This document shows positions 32,437 through 40,724 of a stretch of DNA of 64,000 nucleotides, piece after piece. The DNA comes from Candidatus Binatia bacterium. Lineage in GTDB: Bacteria > Desulfobacterota > Binatia > UBA12015. The notes under the pieces are model-generated. The model was not told the DNA's origin and made no database searches. It saw nothing but the letters and a program-made list of their open reading frames with translations. Within the stretch, counting starts at the first letter, position 1; the number at the start of each line of letters is the position of its first letter. Location: contig DATCMB010000021.1 of NCBI GenBank assembly GCA_036563615.1, forward strand, positions 1 through 64,000, in the 5' to 3' direction. Made by a program: the position numbers and the translations under genes.

Positions 32437-34950
32437 TCATCGCGCGGCGTCCCCGCGCGACCGGCGGGCGAAGCCCTCGAGCGCGGTGCGGATGCGGTGC
32501 CCGATGCGCAGCTTGTCGAGCGCGCGCGCGAGCAGCGAAAAGGTGTCGGCCAGCGCAAAGCGCGCCGTCGCGAGGTCGGTGCGCGTGCGCTGCACGAGCG
32601 CCGCGGCGCGCTCGTTCGCGACGGCGTTGAGCAGCATGCGCGCGAGCGCATCGAGCGTTCCCTCCAGCGCTCGACCCGCGCGGCGCTCCTCTTCGACCTG
32701 CTCGATGCAGCGCCGCGCCACGGTCGCGAGCGCGCGCTGACGGTGCGCCGCACCCGACGTCGCGACCCTCTCGAACAGCTCGACGTGCGCCGCGAGCCAG
32801 CGCTCGTGCGACAGCTCCTGCGCGAGCTCTGCGGCGCGCTCGCGGGCGCGCGCGCTGCGCCGCGGCAGGTCGTCGAGCACCTCGGCGATCGCGCGCGCGA
32901 GGTCTCGTGCGTGCGGCGGCTCCTCGCTCGCCGCGAGCGCGTTCAGCGCCTCGCTGTCGACGTGCACCGGGAAGGCGGGACCGTCGACCAGCGCGCCCGG
33001 CAGCACCGCGGCGTCGCCACGCGCGCCGCCCTCGCCGAGCAGGAACGCTGCGTCGCCGGTGCGCGTCAGCACCGCCGGCACGCCCGCGGCCATCGCCTCG
33101 ATCGCGGCGAGGCTCAACCCCTCGAGCACCGACGGCATGACGAAGACGTCGGCCGCGGCGAGGATGCGCGCGACGTCGTCGCGCTCGCCGGCGAGCGTCA
33201 CACGATCGGCGAGCCCGGCCGCGGCGATGCGCGCTTCGATGCGGTGCGCGTAGGCCGGGTTGCCGACGCCGCCGACGAGCCAGGCCACGACACGCGGCCG
33301 CTCGGAGGCGAGCAGCCGCAGCGCCTCGACCAGCGCGAGCTGGCACTTGATCGGGTCGAGGCGTCCGACCTGGACGAGGAGCTGCGCGTCGTCGCCGATG
33401 CCGAGCGCGCGCCGTGCAGCAGAACGGTCTTCACTCGACGCAGGACGCGGCGTGACGCAGTTGCGGATCACGACGATGCGCTCGCGCTCGAGCGCGAAGC
33501 GCTCGGCGCAGAACTCCGCCACCGACTGCGACACCGCGACGTAGCCGTCGATCACCTCGTCGGTGGCGCGGATCGCGTCGAGCACGCCGGCGCCGAGCCA
33601 GGCGTAGGCGTTGTGCAGCGTCGACACGACCGGGATGCCGAGCCGCGCTGCGACGCGGCTGCCGAAGGTCGAGAAGTGCGCGTTGACGAGCTCGACGCCG
33701 CGGGTCGCGAGCACGCGCGCGAGCTCGGCCTCGCGGTCCGGTCCGCGCAGCACGACGACCTCGACGCCGCGCGCGCGCAGCTGCTCGGCGCGCGCGCCGC
33801 CGCCTTCCGTGCAGAGCACGGTCGGCACGTGGCCCGCGTCGCGCAGCGCGAGCGCGAGATCGTGGACCACGGTCTCGAGCCCGCCGCGGTCGAGGGTCGC
33901 GACCTCGAGCGCGATGCGCAGCCCGCCCGTCGCCGCATCCTGCGCGTCCGGACGCGCGGGCGCTGCGACGGCGGACGCGACGCCCGGCGCGGGCGCGTGC
34001 GTGTGCCCCGCAGCTCCCGCGTCCAGCGCACGTGGCGTCGCGAGCCCCGGGTGCAGCGCGCGCAGCGGCGCGAGCTCGGCGTCGTCCGCCACCGTCGCAC
34101 CGAGCGCGCACGCGCGCGCGACGAGCTCCGCCGCGACACCGAGCGCGGCGCGCACTCCGCCGCGTACGACGACGCGCGCGAGCTCGAGGCACGCCGCCGC
34201 TTCCGCCTCGGGCGCAGGCAGGTCTCGCGGCGCGAGCCGCACGAGCAGCTCCTCGAGTCGCGTGCCGCTGAGCGCGCGCAGCAGAACGCGCGCGCGCTCG
34301 ATCTCCTCGGCGCGCGCGTCCGCCGACGACACCGGACCGCCGCGTACGGTCACGTCGACCAGGCGCTCGGGAACGACGACGGCGCGCCCGTGCAGCGCGA
34401 GGCGCAGCCACAGATCCTGCGCGTACGCATGGCGCAGCGACGGATCGATTCCGCCTGCGGCGAGCGCGCGCGCACGATCGAGCAGCACGCCGGAGAGCGG
34501 CGGCACGTCGCTCGCGAGCACGGCGCGCAGCGACGGGTCCGGCGCCGGCGCGGATTCGCCGAGCTCGGCGCCGCTCGGATCGCGGCGGCGCGCCGCAACC
34601 AGCACCGCGAGCGCGTCGGGCTCGCGCTCGAGCGCCGCGAGCAGAGCTGCGACGCAGCCCGAATGCAGGACGTCGCGCGCGGCGAGCAGCACGACGTGCG
34701 ACGTGCGCGCGAGCGCGAGACCGAGATTCAGCAGGTGCGCGACGCCGTACCGCGGCTGGCAGACGATCCGCACACGCGGATCGGAGAGCCGCGCCAGCAC
34801 GGCCGGGCCGTCGTCGACCGAACCGTCGTCGAGCACCAGCACCTCGGCGGCCTCGGGCTGCGCGAGCGCCGAGTCGACGGCCGCCGCGAGGAACGGGCCG
34901 TCGTTGCCCGTGGTGACGAGCACCGTGACGCTGCGCTCGGTCGTGCTCAT
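32437..34950 (-). CDS. bipartite glycosyltransferase (GT2-like plus GT4)
   Basis: An 837-residue protein. Residues 1-~200: GT2-like (VTVLVTTGNDGPFL, VLDDGSVDDGPAVL, AQDLWLRLALHG); the DDGS motif is intact. Residues ~345-690: GT4 (ATLDRGGLETVVHDLALAL, VQVGRLDPIKCQLAL, FVMPSVLEGLSLAAIEAMAAGVPAV with the E-x7-E pattern). The C-terminus carries the linker motif ALDKLRIGHRIRTALEGFARR (~808-828), here at the end rather than between domains. ATG 34950 lies 2 bp after the preceding stop. Confidence 0.88.
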   Translation of the reverse strand: MSTTERSVTVLVTTGNDGPFLAAAVDSALAQPEAAEVLVLDDGSVDDGPAVLARLSDPRVRIVCQPRYGVAHLLNLGLALARTSHVVLLAARDVLHSGCVAALLAALEREPDALAVLVAARRRDPSGAELGESAPAPDPSLRAVLASDVPPLSGVLLDRARALAAGGIDPSLRHAYAQDLWLRLALHGRAVVVPERLVDVTVRGGPVSSADARAEEIERARVLLRALSGTRLEELLVRLAPRDLPAPEAEAAACLELARVVVRGGVRAALGVAAELVARACALGATVADDAELAPLRALHPGLATPRALDAGAAGHTHAPAPGVASAVAAPARPDAQDAATGGLRIALEVATLDRGGLETVVHDLALALRDAGHVPTVLCTEGGGARAEQLRARGVEVVVLRGPDREAELARVLATRGVELVNAHFSTFGSRVAARLGIPVVSTLHNAYAWLGAGVLDAIRATDEVIDGYVAVSQSVAEFCAERFALERERIVVIRNCVTPRPASSEDRSAARRALGIGDDAQLLVQVGRLDPIKCQLALVEALRLLASERPRVVAWLVGGVGNPAYAHRIEARIAAAGLADRVTLAGERDDVARILAAADVFVMPSVLEGLSLAAIEAMAAGVPAVLTRTGDAAFLLGEGGARGDAAVLPGALVDGPAFPVHVDSEALNALAASEEPPHARDLARAIAEVLDDLPRRSARARERAAELAQELSHERWLAAHVELFERVATSGAAHRQRALATVARRCIEQVEEERRAGRALEGTLDALARMLLNAVANERAAALVQRTRTDLATARFALADTFSLLARALDKLRIGHRIRTALEGFARRSRGDAAR

Positions 34951-34952
34951 CG

Positions 34953-36050
34953 TCACACCGCCGCGCGCGGCCGCGCCGCGCCCTCGACCACGCTGCGCAC
35001 CGTCTCGAGATAGCGCGCCGCGATCGGACCCGCCGCCCAGCGCTCGTCGATGCGCGCGAGCGCCGCGTCGACGATGCGGCGGCGCAGCGCTTGGTCGTCG
35101 AGCACGGCCGCGACGCCGTCCGCCGCGCCGCGCGTGTCGTTGACCTCGAAGGTGATCCCGGTGCGACCGTGCTCGATCAGCTCCTCGAACGCGCCGGCGC
35201 GCGACGCGACCACGGGACAGCCGCACGACATCGCCTCGATCACCGACATGCCGAAGGGCTCGATCACCGACGTCGGCACGAGCGCGCCGCCGCTCGCGGC
35301 GAGCAGCGAGTAGAAGCGCGGCATGTGCTCGTAGGCGAGCGACGACACCCAGCGCACGCGGTCGATCAGCCCGAGCGCCTTCACGGTGGCGAGGAAATCG
35401 CGCTTGACGTCGTCGGTCACCGCGAAGCCGCCGAGCACGATGAAGTCGACGTCGTCGCGCGTGCGCGCGAGCTCGGCCGCGACCTCGAGGAAGTGGCGCC
35501 AGTTCTTCTCCGGCTCGAGGCGCCCGACCCAGCCGAGCAGCTTGCGGCGCGGCGCGACGCTCGGCGGCACGAAGCGGAACAGCGAGCGGTCGATCGGGTT
35601 CGGCACGATGCGGATCGGGATCGGCCCACCGCGCAGCCACGGGAACTCGCGGTAGATCAGCTCCTCCTCGTAGCGCGACGGCGTGATCACGAGGCGCGTG
35701 CCGGTCGACGGCAGGTCCTGCAGGTACTGCAGGTTGTCGAGGCGGTTCGAGTGCACCTCGGTGACCAGCGTGCCCGCGAAGCCCGCCCGCGCGAGCACGG
35801 GATACGCTTGCGGCGTGTCGATCGCCGCGACGACGTCGAAGCGCCCGCGCTCGACGATGCGCTCGAGCTGATCCGGCGCGCACGGATAGGTGACGCCCGT
35901 GAAGCCGCGAAAGATCTCGCCGCCGCCGATGTCCTTGAGCAGCACGACCTCGGGCGCGAGCCCGTGCTCGCGAAACCCGACCAGACGGTTGCGCAGCACC
36001 GTCTCGCAGCCGCCGAGCGAGCAGTACTGGTAGACGAAGAGGATCTTCAT
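34953..36050 (-). CDS. GT4-family glycosyltransferase
   Basis: A single-domain GT-B protein of 365 residues, the usual GT4 length. YQYCSLGGCETVLRNRL is the N-terminal GG-E nucleotide/acceptor motif, VGRLEPEKNWRHFLEVAAEL opens the C-terminal domain and IEPFGMSVIEAMSCGCPVVAS is the E-x7-E donor-binding signature. It has no GT2 extension, unlike its neighbours. The ATG overlaps the upstream gene's stop (ATGA). Retaining mechanism expected from the family; sugar unknown. Confidence 0.92.
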   Translation of the reverse strand: MKILFVYQYCSLGGCETVLRNRLVGFREHGLAPEVVLLKDIGGGEIFRGFTGVTYPCAPDQLERIVERGRFDVVAAIDTPQAYPVLARAGFAGTLVTEVHSNRLDNLQYLQDLPSTGTRLVITPSRYEEELIYREFPWLRGGPIPIRIVPNPIDRSLFRFVPPSVAPRRKLLGWVGRLEPEKNWRHFLEVAAELARTRDDVDFIVLGGFAVTDDVKRDFLATVKALGLIDRVRWVSSLAYEHMPRFYSLLAASGGALVPTSVIEPFGMSVIEAMSCGCPVVASRAGAFEELIEHGRTGITFEVNDTRGAADGVAAVLDDQALRRRIVDAALARIDERWAAGPIAARYLETVRSVVEGAARPRAAV

Positions 36051-38968
36051 CCCGCGAGCGCCTTCAGGACGTCACGCGACGCGTCGGCGCGCTCGACCAG
36101 ATCGAGCAGCGCGTCGACGCGCCGGCTCCAGCGGCTTTCCGCGACGAAGGCCGCGACGCGCTCGCGATCGAGCGGTGTCGCGATCGCGGTCTCGAGCGCG
36201 GCCTCGAAGCCGTCGCGCTCGCAGACGACGACGCCCGGCACGTCGCGCAGGTGCGGCATCCCGACCGCGACCACGCGCAGCCCGAGCGCCAGGTACTCGT
36301 AGAGCTTCACCGGATCGACCGCCTGCGTGAGCCTTCCTTCGCGGAACGGGATGATCGCGACCGTCCAGTGCGCGGCGCGCGCGGCGAGCTGGTCGTGCGC
36401 CACCATGCCGGGCAGGACGACGTTCGGCGGCACGACCAGGCCCTCGTCCTGGCCGTAGCCGATGATCTCGAAGCGCCACTGCGGACGCCGCTCCGCCGCC
36501 TCGCGGATCAGCTCCCAGTCGAACCACGACGGCGTCAGGTGCCCGAAGTAGCCGATCACGACCTCGCCGTCGCGGCGCGCGGGCTCGACGACGCGCAGCG
36601 AGTCGAGGTCGACGCCGTTCGGGACGAGCGGCACGTCGCGCGCGGCGACACGCTCGAGGTCCGCGGCGAGACGCGGGTGCGTCGCGACCACGACGTCCGC
36701 GTTGCGCGCGAGATAGCGCTCGACCGCCTCGTCGTACCAGTACGCCTGCCCGACGCGCGCGAACTCCGCCCAGTCGTCGATGCAGTCGTAGATCGTGACG
36801 AAGCCGTGCGCGGCGAAGAGCCCGAAGCGCTCGTACAGCGCGACGTCGGGGAACTCGGCGAGAAAGACCTTGCGCAGACCGGGCGTCGCCGTGCGCAGCA
36901 GCTTGCGCTGGATCGCGGGGATCTGGTCGATCGGCACCGACAGCACGCGCGGGTCGCCCGACGCGAGCACGTCGTCCGCGAGTCGCCAGCGCCAGTAGAA
37001 GTAGACGACGTGGTGGCCGCGGCGCGCGAGCTCGCGCGCGATCCAGGTCGAGCGCTGGCCGCGCGTCTCGGAGTACGGGTCGGTCGCGTAGATCGCCCAG
37101 AGCCACCCCGATCCGCCGCGCGCGGAGGCCTCGGCGCTGGCGAGAAACGCATCGAGCACCTGCGTATCGAGCGTCTTGACGCGCTGGTCGTCGCCGCGCA
37201 GCCGTGCGCGCAGCGCGCGTACGCCGGAGGTGACGCGGTGGGTGAGGCGCAGCTTGTCGAGGATCCGCTGCGCGTGCACGTGCAGGAGCGGCGCGAGCGC
37301 GGCGAGCGCCTCGGCGTCGCGCGCGACGGTCGCGAGCTCCTCGCGCTGCGCATCGCCCGAGGCGGCGCGCGCCGCGAGGCGTCCGGTGACGCTGCCGGGC
37401 TGCGTCATGCCCCGTGCGGCGACGGCGAGCGCTTCGCGCCTCGCGCGTGCCGAGAGCAGCTCTCGCGCCGCGGCGTCGGCCTGGATCGTGGCCGTCGTGG
37501 CGCCTTCGCGCGCCGCGGTGCGCACGCGCGCGCGCAGCAGGCGCGCGAGCGCGGCGGCGTCGGCGCGTGCGCCGTCGTCGATCTCGAGCTCCGGATCGAG
37601 GAGCACGACGCCGCAGCGCCGCGGGGCGTCCGCGAGCGTCGCGTCGGGCGCGGTGAGCAGCGCATCGAGCGGACGGCGTGCGAGCAGCGCCGCGAGCTCG
37701 TCGGCGACCAGCTCGGCCTGCAGCATCTCGACGCGTACGCCGTGCCGCTCGAGCTCCTGCGCGCGGTCGGTGCGCTCGCCGAGCAGGACGACGTCGACGC
37801 CGTGCTCGCGCAGCGCCGCGGCGCGCTCGAGGAGCGCCGCGACCTCGGGACGCGTCCGCTCGGCGGCGCGCACCGCGAGCGTGAGACGCGGCGGCATCGC
37901 CGGGCTTCGCATCGCGGGCAGATTGCGGCTCGCGAGCGCCGGCTCGCGGCCCGCGGCGCTCGCGACGAGCACCGGCGCGAGACGCGTCGCTTCCGGAAGG
38001 ATCTCGCGCAGCGCCGCGAACGCCGGATCGTCCGGTAGCGCGCCGCCGCGGCGCAGCGCGTCCTGCACCAGCTCCTGCGCGAGCGGCGCCGCTTCGGCGA
38101 CGCCCGACTCGAGCAGCGAGCGCGCGATCTCGAGCCGTGCCTGCGCCGGGTCGACCCAGGCGCCGTCGGCGATCGCGGCGCTCAGCTCGTCGACCGAGAC
38201 GGTCGCAAAGGCGCGCACCAGCGCGCGCCCGAGCTCGGCGGCGACGACGTCGTCGGTCGGCGCATCGTCGCCGGCCGTCCCGTCGCGCGTCGTCTCGGTC
38301 GGTGCGGTGTCGTTGGTCGCCGCGGGCCCGCCGGGCGCCGCGCGGCGCAGCAGCACCGCGTCGACGCCGCGCACCGCGAAGCGGCTCGCGAAGCGCAGCC
38401 AGAAGTCGTCGGCCGCGCAGGCCGTGAAGGTCGGATCGAAGCCGCCCGCGGCGAGCGCGTGGTCGCGTCGCACGAGGCAGGCGCCGAGCGGCGGCGGCGC
38501 GCCGCGCAGCACGGCGTGCAGCAGGCGTCCGCGCGTCGGCGCCTCGGGTTCGGTCGGCGTCGCGCCGCCCGTCTCCGCCCCGCCGTCAAGCATAGCCCGC
38601 GCGAGCGTCGCCGCGGGCGGCGGGTAGGCTTCGATGCTCGCCAGGTGCCGCGCGATCGCGTCGGGCGCGAGCTCGTCACCCGCGTCGAGCACGCAGACGT
38701 ACGGCGCGCGCGCCGCGACCAGCGCCGCCTGCAGCGCGCCGCCGAGCGTCGTCGCCGCGGGCAGCGGCGCCACGCGCACGCGCGCGTCGTCGCCCGCGAC
38801 GTCGCGCAGCACGCGCTCGTCGCCGACCAGCAGGACGTCGAGCGCGGGCTCGCTCTGCGCGAGCGCGCTCGCGACGCTGCGCGCAACCGCGCGCGCAGCG
38901 CTCGCGTCCCGCGCGACGATCGCGATCGACGCGCGCGGCGACGCTCGCCGCGGGGAAGCGGCGTCGAT
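36047..38968 (-). CDS. bipartite glycosyltransferase (GT2-like plus GT-B), probable AUC start
   Basis: Up to 973 residues. Residues ~15-230: GT2-like (ASIAIVARDASAARAVARS, VCVLDAGDELAPDAI, ADDFWLRFAS). Linker motif ILDKLRLTHRVTSGVRALRARL near 567-588. Residues ~620-960: GT-B (AIYATDPYSETRGQRSTWIA, YFGHLTPSWFDWEL, KLYEYLALGLRVVAVG). The first in-frame ATG/GTG/TTG is GTG 38812, but that cuts off beta-1 of the GT2-like domain. ATC at 38968, 5 nt after GGAGGAGGGGGAG and 2 nt after the cytochrome stop, restores the N-terminus seen in the paralogue at 24325 (SPRA-, SALAQSE/SVLAQSE). Stop overlaps the next ATG. The start is inferred. Confidence 0.82.
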   Translation of the reverse strand: MDAASPRRASPRASIAIVARDASAARAVARSVASALAQSEPALDVLLVGDERVLRDVAGDDARVRVAPLPAATTLGGALQAALVAARAPYVCVLDAGDELAPDAIARHLASIEAYPPPAATLARAMLDGGAETGGATPTEPEAPTRGRLLHAVLRGAPPPLGACLVRRDHALAAGGFDPTFTACAADDFWLRFASRFAVRGVDAVLLRRAAPGGPAATNDTAPTETTRDGTAGDDAPTDDVVAAELGRALVRAFATVSVDELSAAIADGAWVDPAQARLEIARSLLESGVAEAAPLAQELVQDALRRGGALPDDPAFAALREILPEATRLAPVLVASAAGREPALASRNLPAMRSPAMPPRLTLAVRAAERTRPEVAALLERAAALREHGVDVVLLGERTDRAQELERHGVRVEMLQAELVADELAALLARRPLDALLTAPDATLADAPRRCGVVLLDPELEIDDGARADAAALARLLRARVRTAAREGATTATIQADAAARELLSARARREALAVAARGMTQPGSVTGRLAARAASGDAQREELATVARDAEALAALAPLLHVHAQRILDKLRLTHRVTSGVRALRARLRGDDQRVKTLDTQVLDAFLASAEASARGGSGWLWAIYATDPYSETRGQRSTWIARELARRGHHVVYFYWRWRLADDVLASGDPRVLSVPIDQIPAIQRKLLRTATPGLRKVFLAEFPDVALYERFGLFAAHGFVTIYDCIDDWAEFARVGQAYWYDEAVERYLARNADVVVATHPRLAADLERVAARDVPLVPNGVDLDSLRVVEPARRDGEVVIGYFGHLTPSWFDWELIREAAERRPQWRFEIIGYGQDEGLVVPPNVVLPGMVAHDQLAARAAHWTVAIIPFREGRLTQAVDPVKLYEYLALGLRVVAVGMPHLRDVPGVVVCERDGFEAALETAIATPLDRERVAAFVAESRWSRRVDALLDLVERADASRDVLKALAG

Positions 38969-38970
38969 GG

Positions 38971-39468
38971 CTACTCCCCCTCCTCCGGCACGCGGAACTG
39001 GTCGTGGCAGGACTTGCAGGTCTTGAACAGCGCGCCGCTCGCGGCCTTCAGGTCACCGCCGCTCTTCGCGGCCTCGGCGAGCGCCAGCGCCGCCTGACGG
39101 GACTCGGCGTTGAGCTCGTCGAATTTCTGCTTGTTGGTCCAGACCTCGGGCTTGGCGCGCGACAGCGGCGACTCGCTGCCCGCCGGGAACATGCCGGGGA
39201 ACTTCTCGAGCGCGGCGGCGATGTTCTCCGCCGGCTGCACCGCGTCCTCCGGCTTGCCGGCCTTGGTCGCGGCGCCGATCTTCTTGGCCTCGGCGCCGAC
39301 CCCCTCCATGAGCTCGTGGCGGTCGTGGATCGGACCCGGCGGCAGGTGCTTGCCGTGGTCTTCGTCGGCCAGCACGGGCGTCGTGCTGGTCACGAGCAAC
39401 GCCACGGCGGCGAGCGCGCCGCGGCGCACGCGGCGCGCGGTTGTCGAGATCCGGTCGTGCTGCATCAT
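38971..39468 (-). CDS. cytochrome c' family monoheme protein
   Basis: A 165-residue exported cytochrome: signal peptide cleaved near PVLA-DEDHG, a four-helix body, and a single heme motif C151-K-S-C154-H155 close to the C-terminus, the hallmark of cytochrome c'. The family binds NO/CO or carries electrons in the periplasm. The ATG overlaps the diheme cytochrome's stop (ATGA), and the next gene starts 2 bp after this stop, so it is embedded in the glycosyltransferase operon. Some cytochrome c'-like proteins lack the aromatic/Leu ligand-gating residue; I cannot judge that here. Confidence 0.9.
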   Translation of the reverse strand: MMQHDRISTTARRVRRGALAAVALLVTSTTPVLADEDHGKHLPPGPIHDRHELMEGVGAEAKKIGAATKAGKPEDAVQPAENIAAALEKFPGMFPAGSESPLSRAKPEVWTNKQKFDELNAESRQAALALAEAAKSGGDLKAASGALFKTCKSCHDQFRVPEEGE

Positions 39469-40397
39469 CCCTCCTTCCCCTCCGCCCCTTCGTCCTGCTT
39501 CGCGACCACGTGGTGGATCGGAGGCACGGTCTTCAGGTAGGCGGCCATGGCCTCGAGATCGTCTTTCGGCGCCTTGCCGAGGCCCGGGGCCCCGGCGATG
39601 CCGTCGATCAGTTCTGCCATCGTGCCCTGCACGTTGTCGAAGTCGGGCTTCATGCCGAGCTGCAGCAGGCTCACGATGTCGCTCTCGTCCCAGTCGCCGA
39701 TGCCGGTCGCGCGGTCGCCGGTGATGTTCGGCACGAGCGTACCGTCCGGCAGACGCGTGCCGGCGAGGTACATGTCGCCCTCCGGCGCGCCGAACTGGTC
39801 GCGCGGCGTGTGGCAGTCGCCGCAGATGCCGACGTGGTCGGTGAGGTAGCGTCCGCGCTCGAGCCGCTCGGTGGGCGCGCGCTCCGGCGCCTCGACCGAG
39901 CCCGCGAAGAGAAAGCGCCAGGCGCGAAACGCGAGCCGCGGCAGCGGCAGGTCGACCTCGTGCGGACGGTTCGGCTGCGCGGCCGGCGGCAGCGTGCGCA
40001 GGTAGGCGATCAGGTCGCGCAGGTCGTCGTCCGCCATGCCGGCGTAGGCGAAGTACGGCATGACGGGCGCCTCGACGCTGCCGTCGCGCAGCTCGCCCGA
40101 GCGGATCGCGCGCGCGATTTCGGCGTCGCTCCAGGCGCCGATCCCGTGCTCGGGGTCGGAGGTGATGTTCGTCGAGTAGAAAGTGCCGAACGGCGTCTCG
40201 ATCTCGACGCCGCCCGCGCCGATCGGCCCCTTCTCGGGCGTGTGGCAGCCGCAGCCGCCCGCGAGCGCGAACACCCGCTCGCCGCGCTTCGGGTCACCGG
40301 GCGTCGCGACCGCGCGCTCGTCGCGGTCGGCGTCGCACGCCGCGAGCACGCCGGCGAGCACGAGCACCGAGAGCGGCGCGCAGCGGGTGAAGCTCAC
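39465..40397 (-). CDS. diheme c-type cytochrome lipoprotein with one atypical heme motif
   Basis: A 310-residue exported protein (lipobox LAAC at ~residue 19). Two cytochrome c domains: the first has ETPFGTFYSTNIT and a heme site reading GGCGCH, where only one residue lies between the cysteines; the second has GICGDCHTPRD, a normal CxxCH, followed by DGTLVPNITGD. The TPFGxxYSxNI and PNITGD segments match the cytochrome subunits of membrane alcohol/aldehyde dehydrogenases. It probably shuttles electrons in the periplasm. GTG 40397 overlaps the upstream stop (GTGA). Confidence 0.88.
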   Translation of the reverse strand: MSFTRCAPLSVLVLAGVLAACDADRDERAVATPGDPKRGERVFALAGGCGCHTPEKGPIGAGGVEIETPFGTFYSTNITSDPEHGIGAWSDAEIARAIRSGELRDGSVEAPVMPYFAYAGMADDDLRDLIAYLRTLPPAAQPNRPHEVDLPLPRLAFRAWRFLFAGSVEAPERAPTERLERGRYLTDHVGICGDCHTPRDQFGAPEGDMYLAGTRLPDGTLVPNITGDRATGIGDWDESDIVSLLQLGMKPDFDNVQGTMAELIDGIAGAPGLGKAPKDDLEAMAAYLKTVPPIHHVVAKQDEGAEGKEG

Positions 40398-40645
40398 CCG
40401 GCGTTGGGGAAGAGGTCGTCGCGGGTCTTGCCCGCGAGCGTCGTCTGCAGCTGCGCGAGCGCCTCGTCCTGCGACGGCGCGAGCGCCATCAGCGAATGAT
40501 CGGCGCGAACCATTGTCAGGTCGCAGGGCACCGCGGTAAAGAAGCCGTTGGGCAAGCTCGAGACCATGACGAAGAAGGCCTTGCCGTCCGCAGAGCGGAA
40601 CTGGAACCACTCGACCTTCTGCACCACGTACGGCGTGTCGCTCAT
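40394..40645 (-). CDS. uncharacterised 83-residue protein heading the cytochrome/glycosyltransferase operon
   Basis: I do not recognise the family. ATG 40645 has AGGAG 8 nt upstream; the frame ends with a stop that overlaps the diheme cytochrome start. The product begins SDTPYVVQKVEWFQF and holds DGKAFFVMVSSLPNGFFTAVPCDLTMV, with a single Cys, no signal peptide and no membrane helix, so it is likely a small cytoplasmic alpha/beta protein. As the first gene of the operon it may be regulatory or a small accessory factor. Confidence 0.75.
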   Translation of the reverse strand: MSDTPYVVQKVEWFQFRSADGKAFFVMVSSLPNGFFTAVPCDLTMVRADHSLMALAPSQDEALAQLQTTLAGKTRDDLFPNAG

Positions 40646-40724
40646 CGAACATCTCCTCGCAGGTGCGGTGTGGCTAGCGTGCGACCCGCCCCACGCGCAA
40701 CCGTAAAGCCGGCGACGCACGCGC

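Noticed and set aside
36047-38812. GTG 38812 as the start of the glycosyltransferase gene
   Set aside because: It would delete the first strand of the GT2-like domain and leave a 158-bp gap in an operon where genes otherwise overlap or nearly touch.
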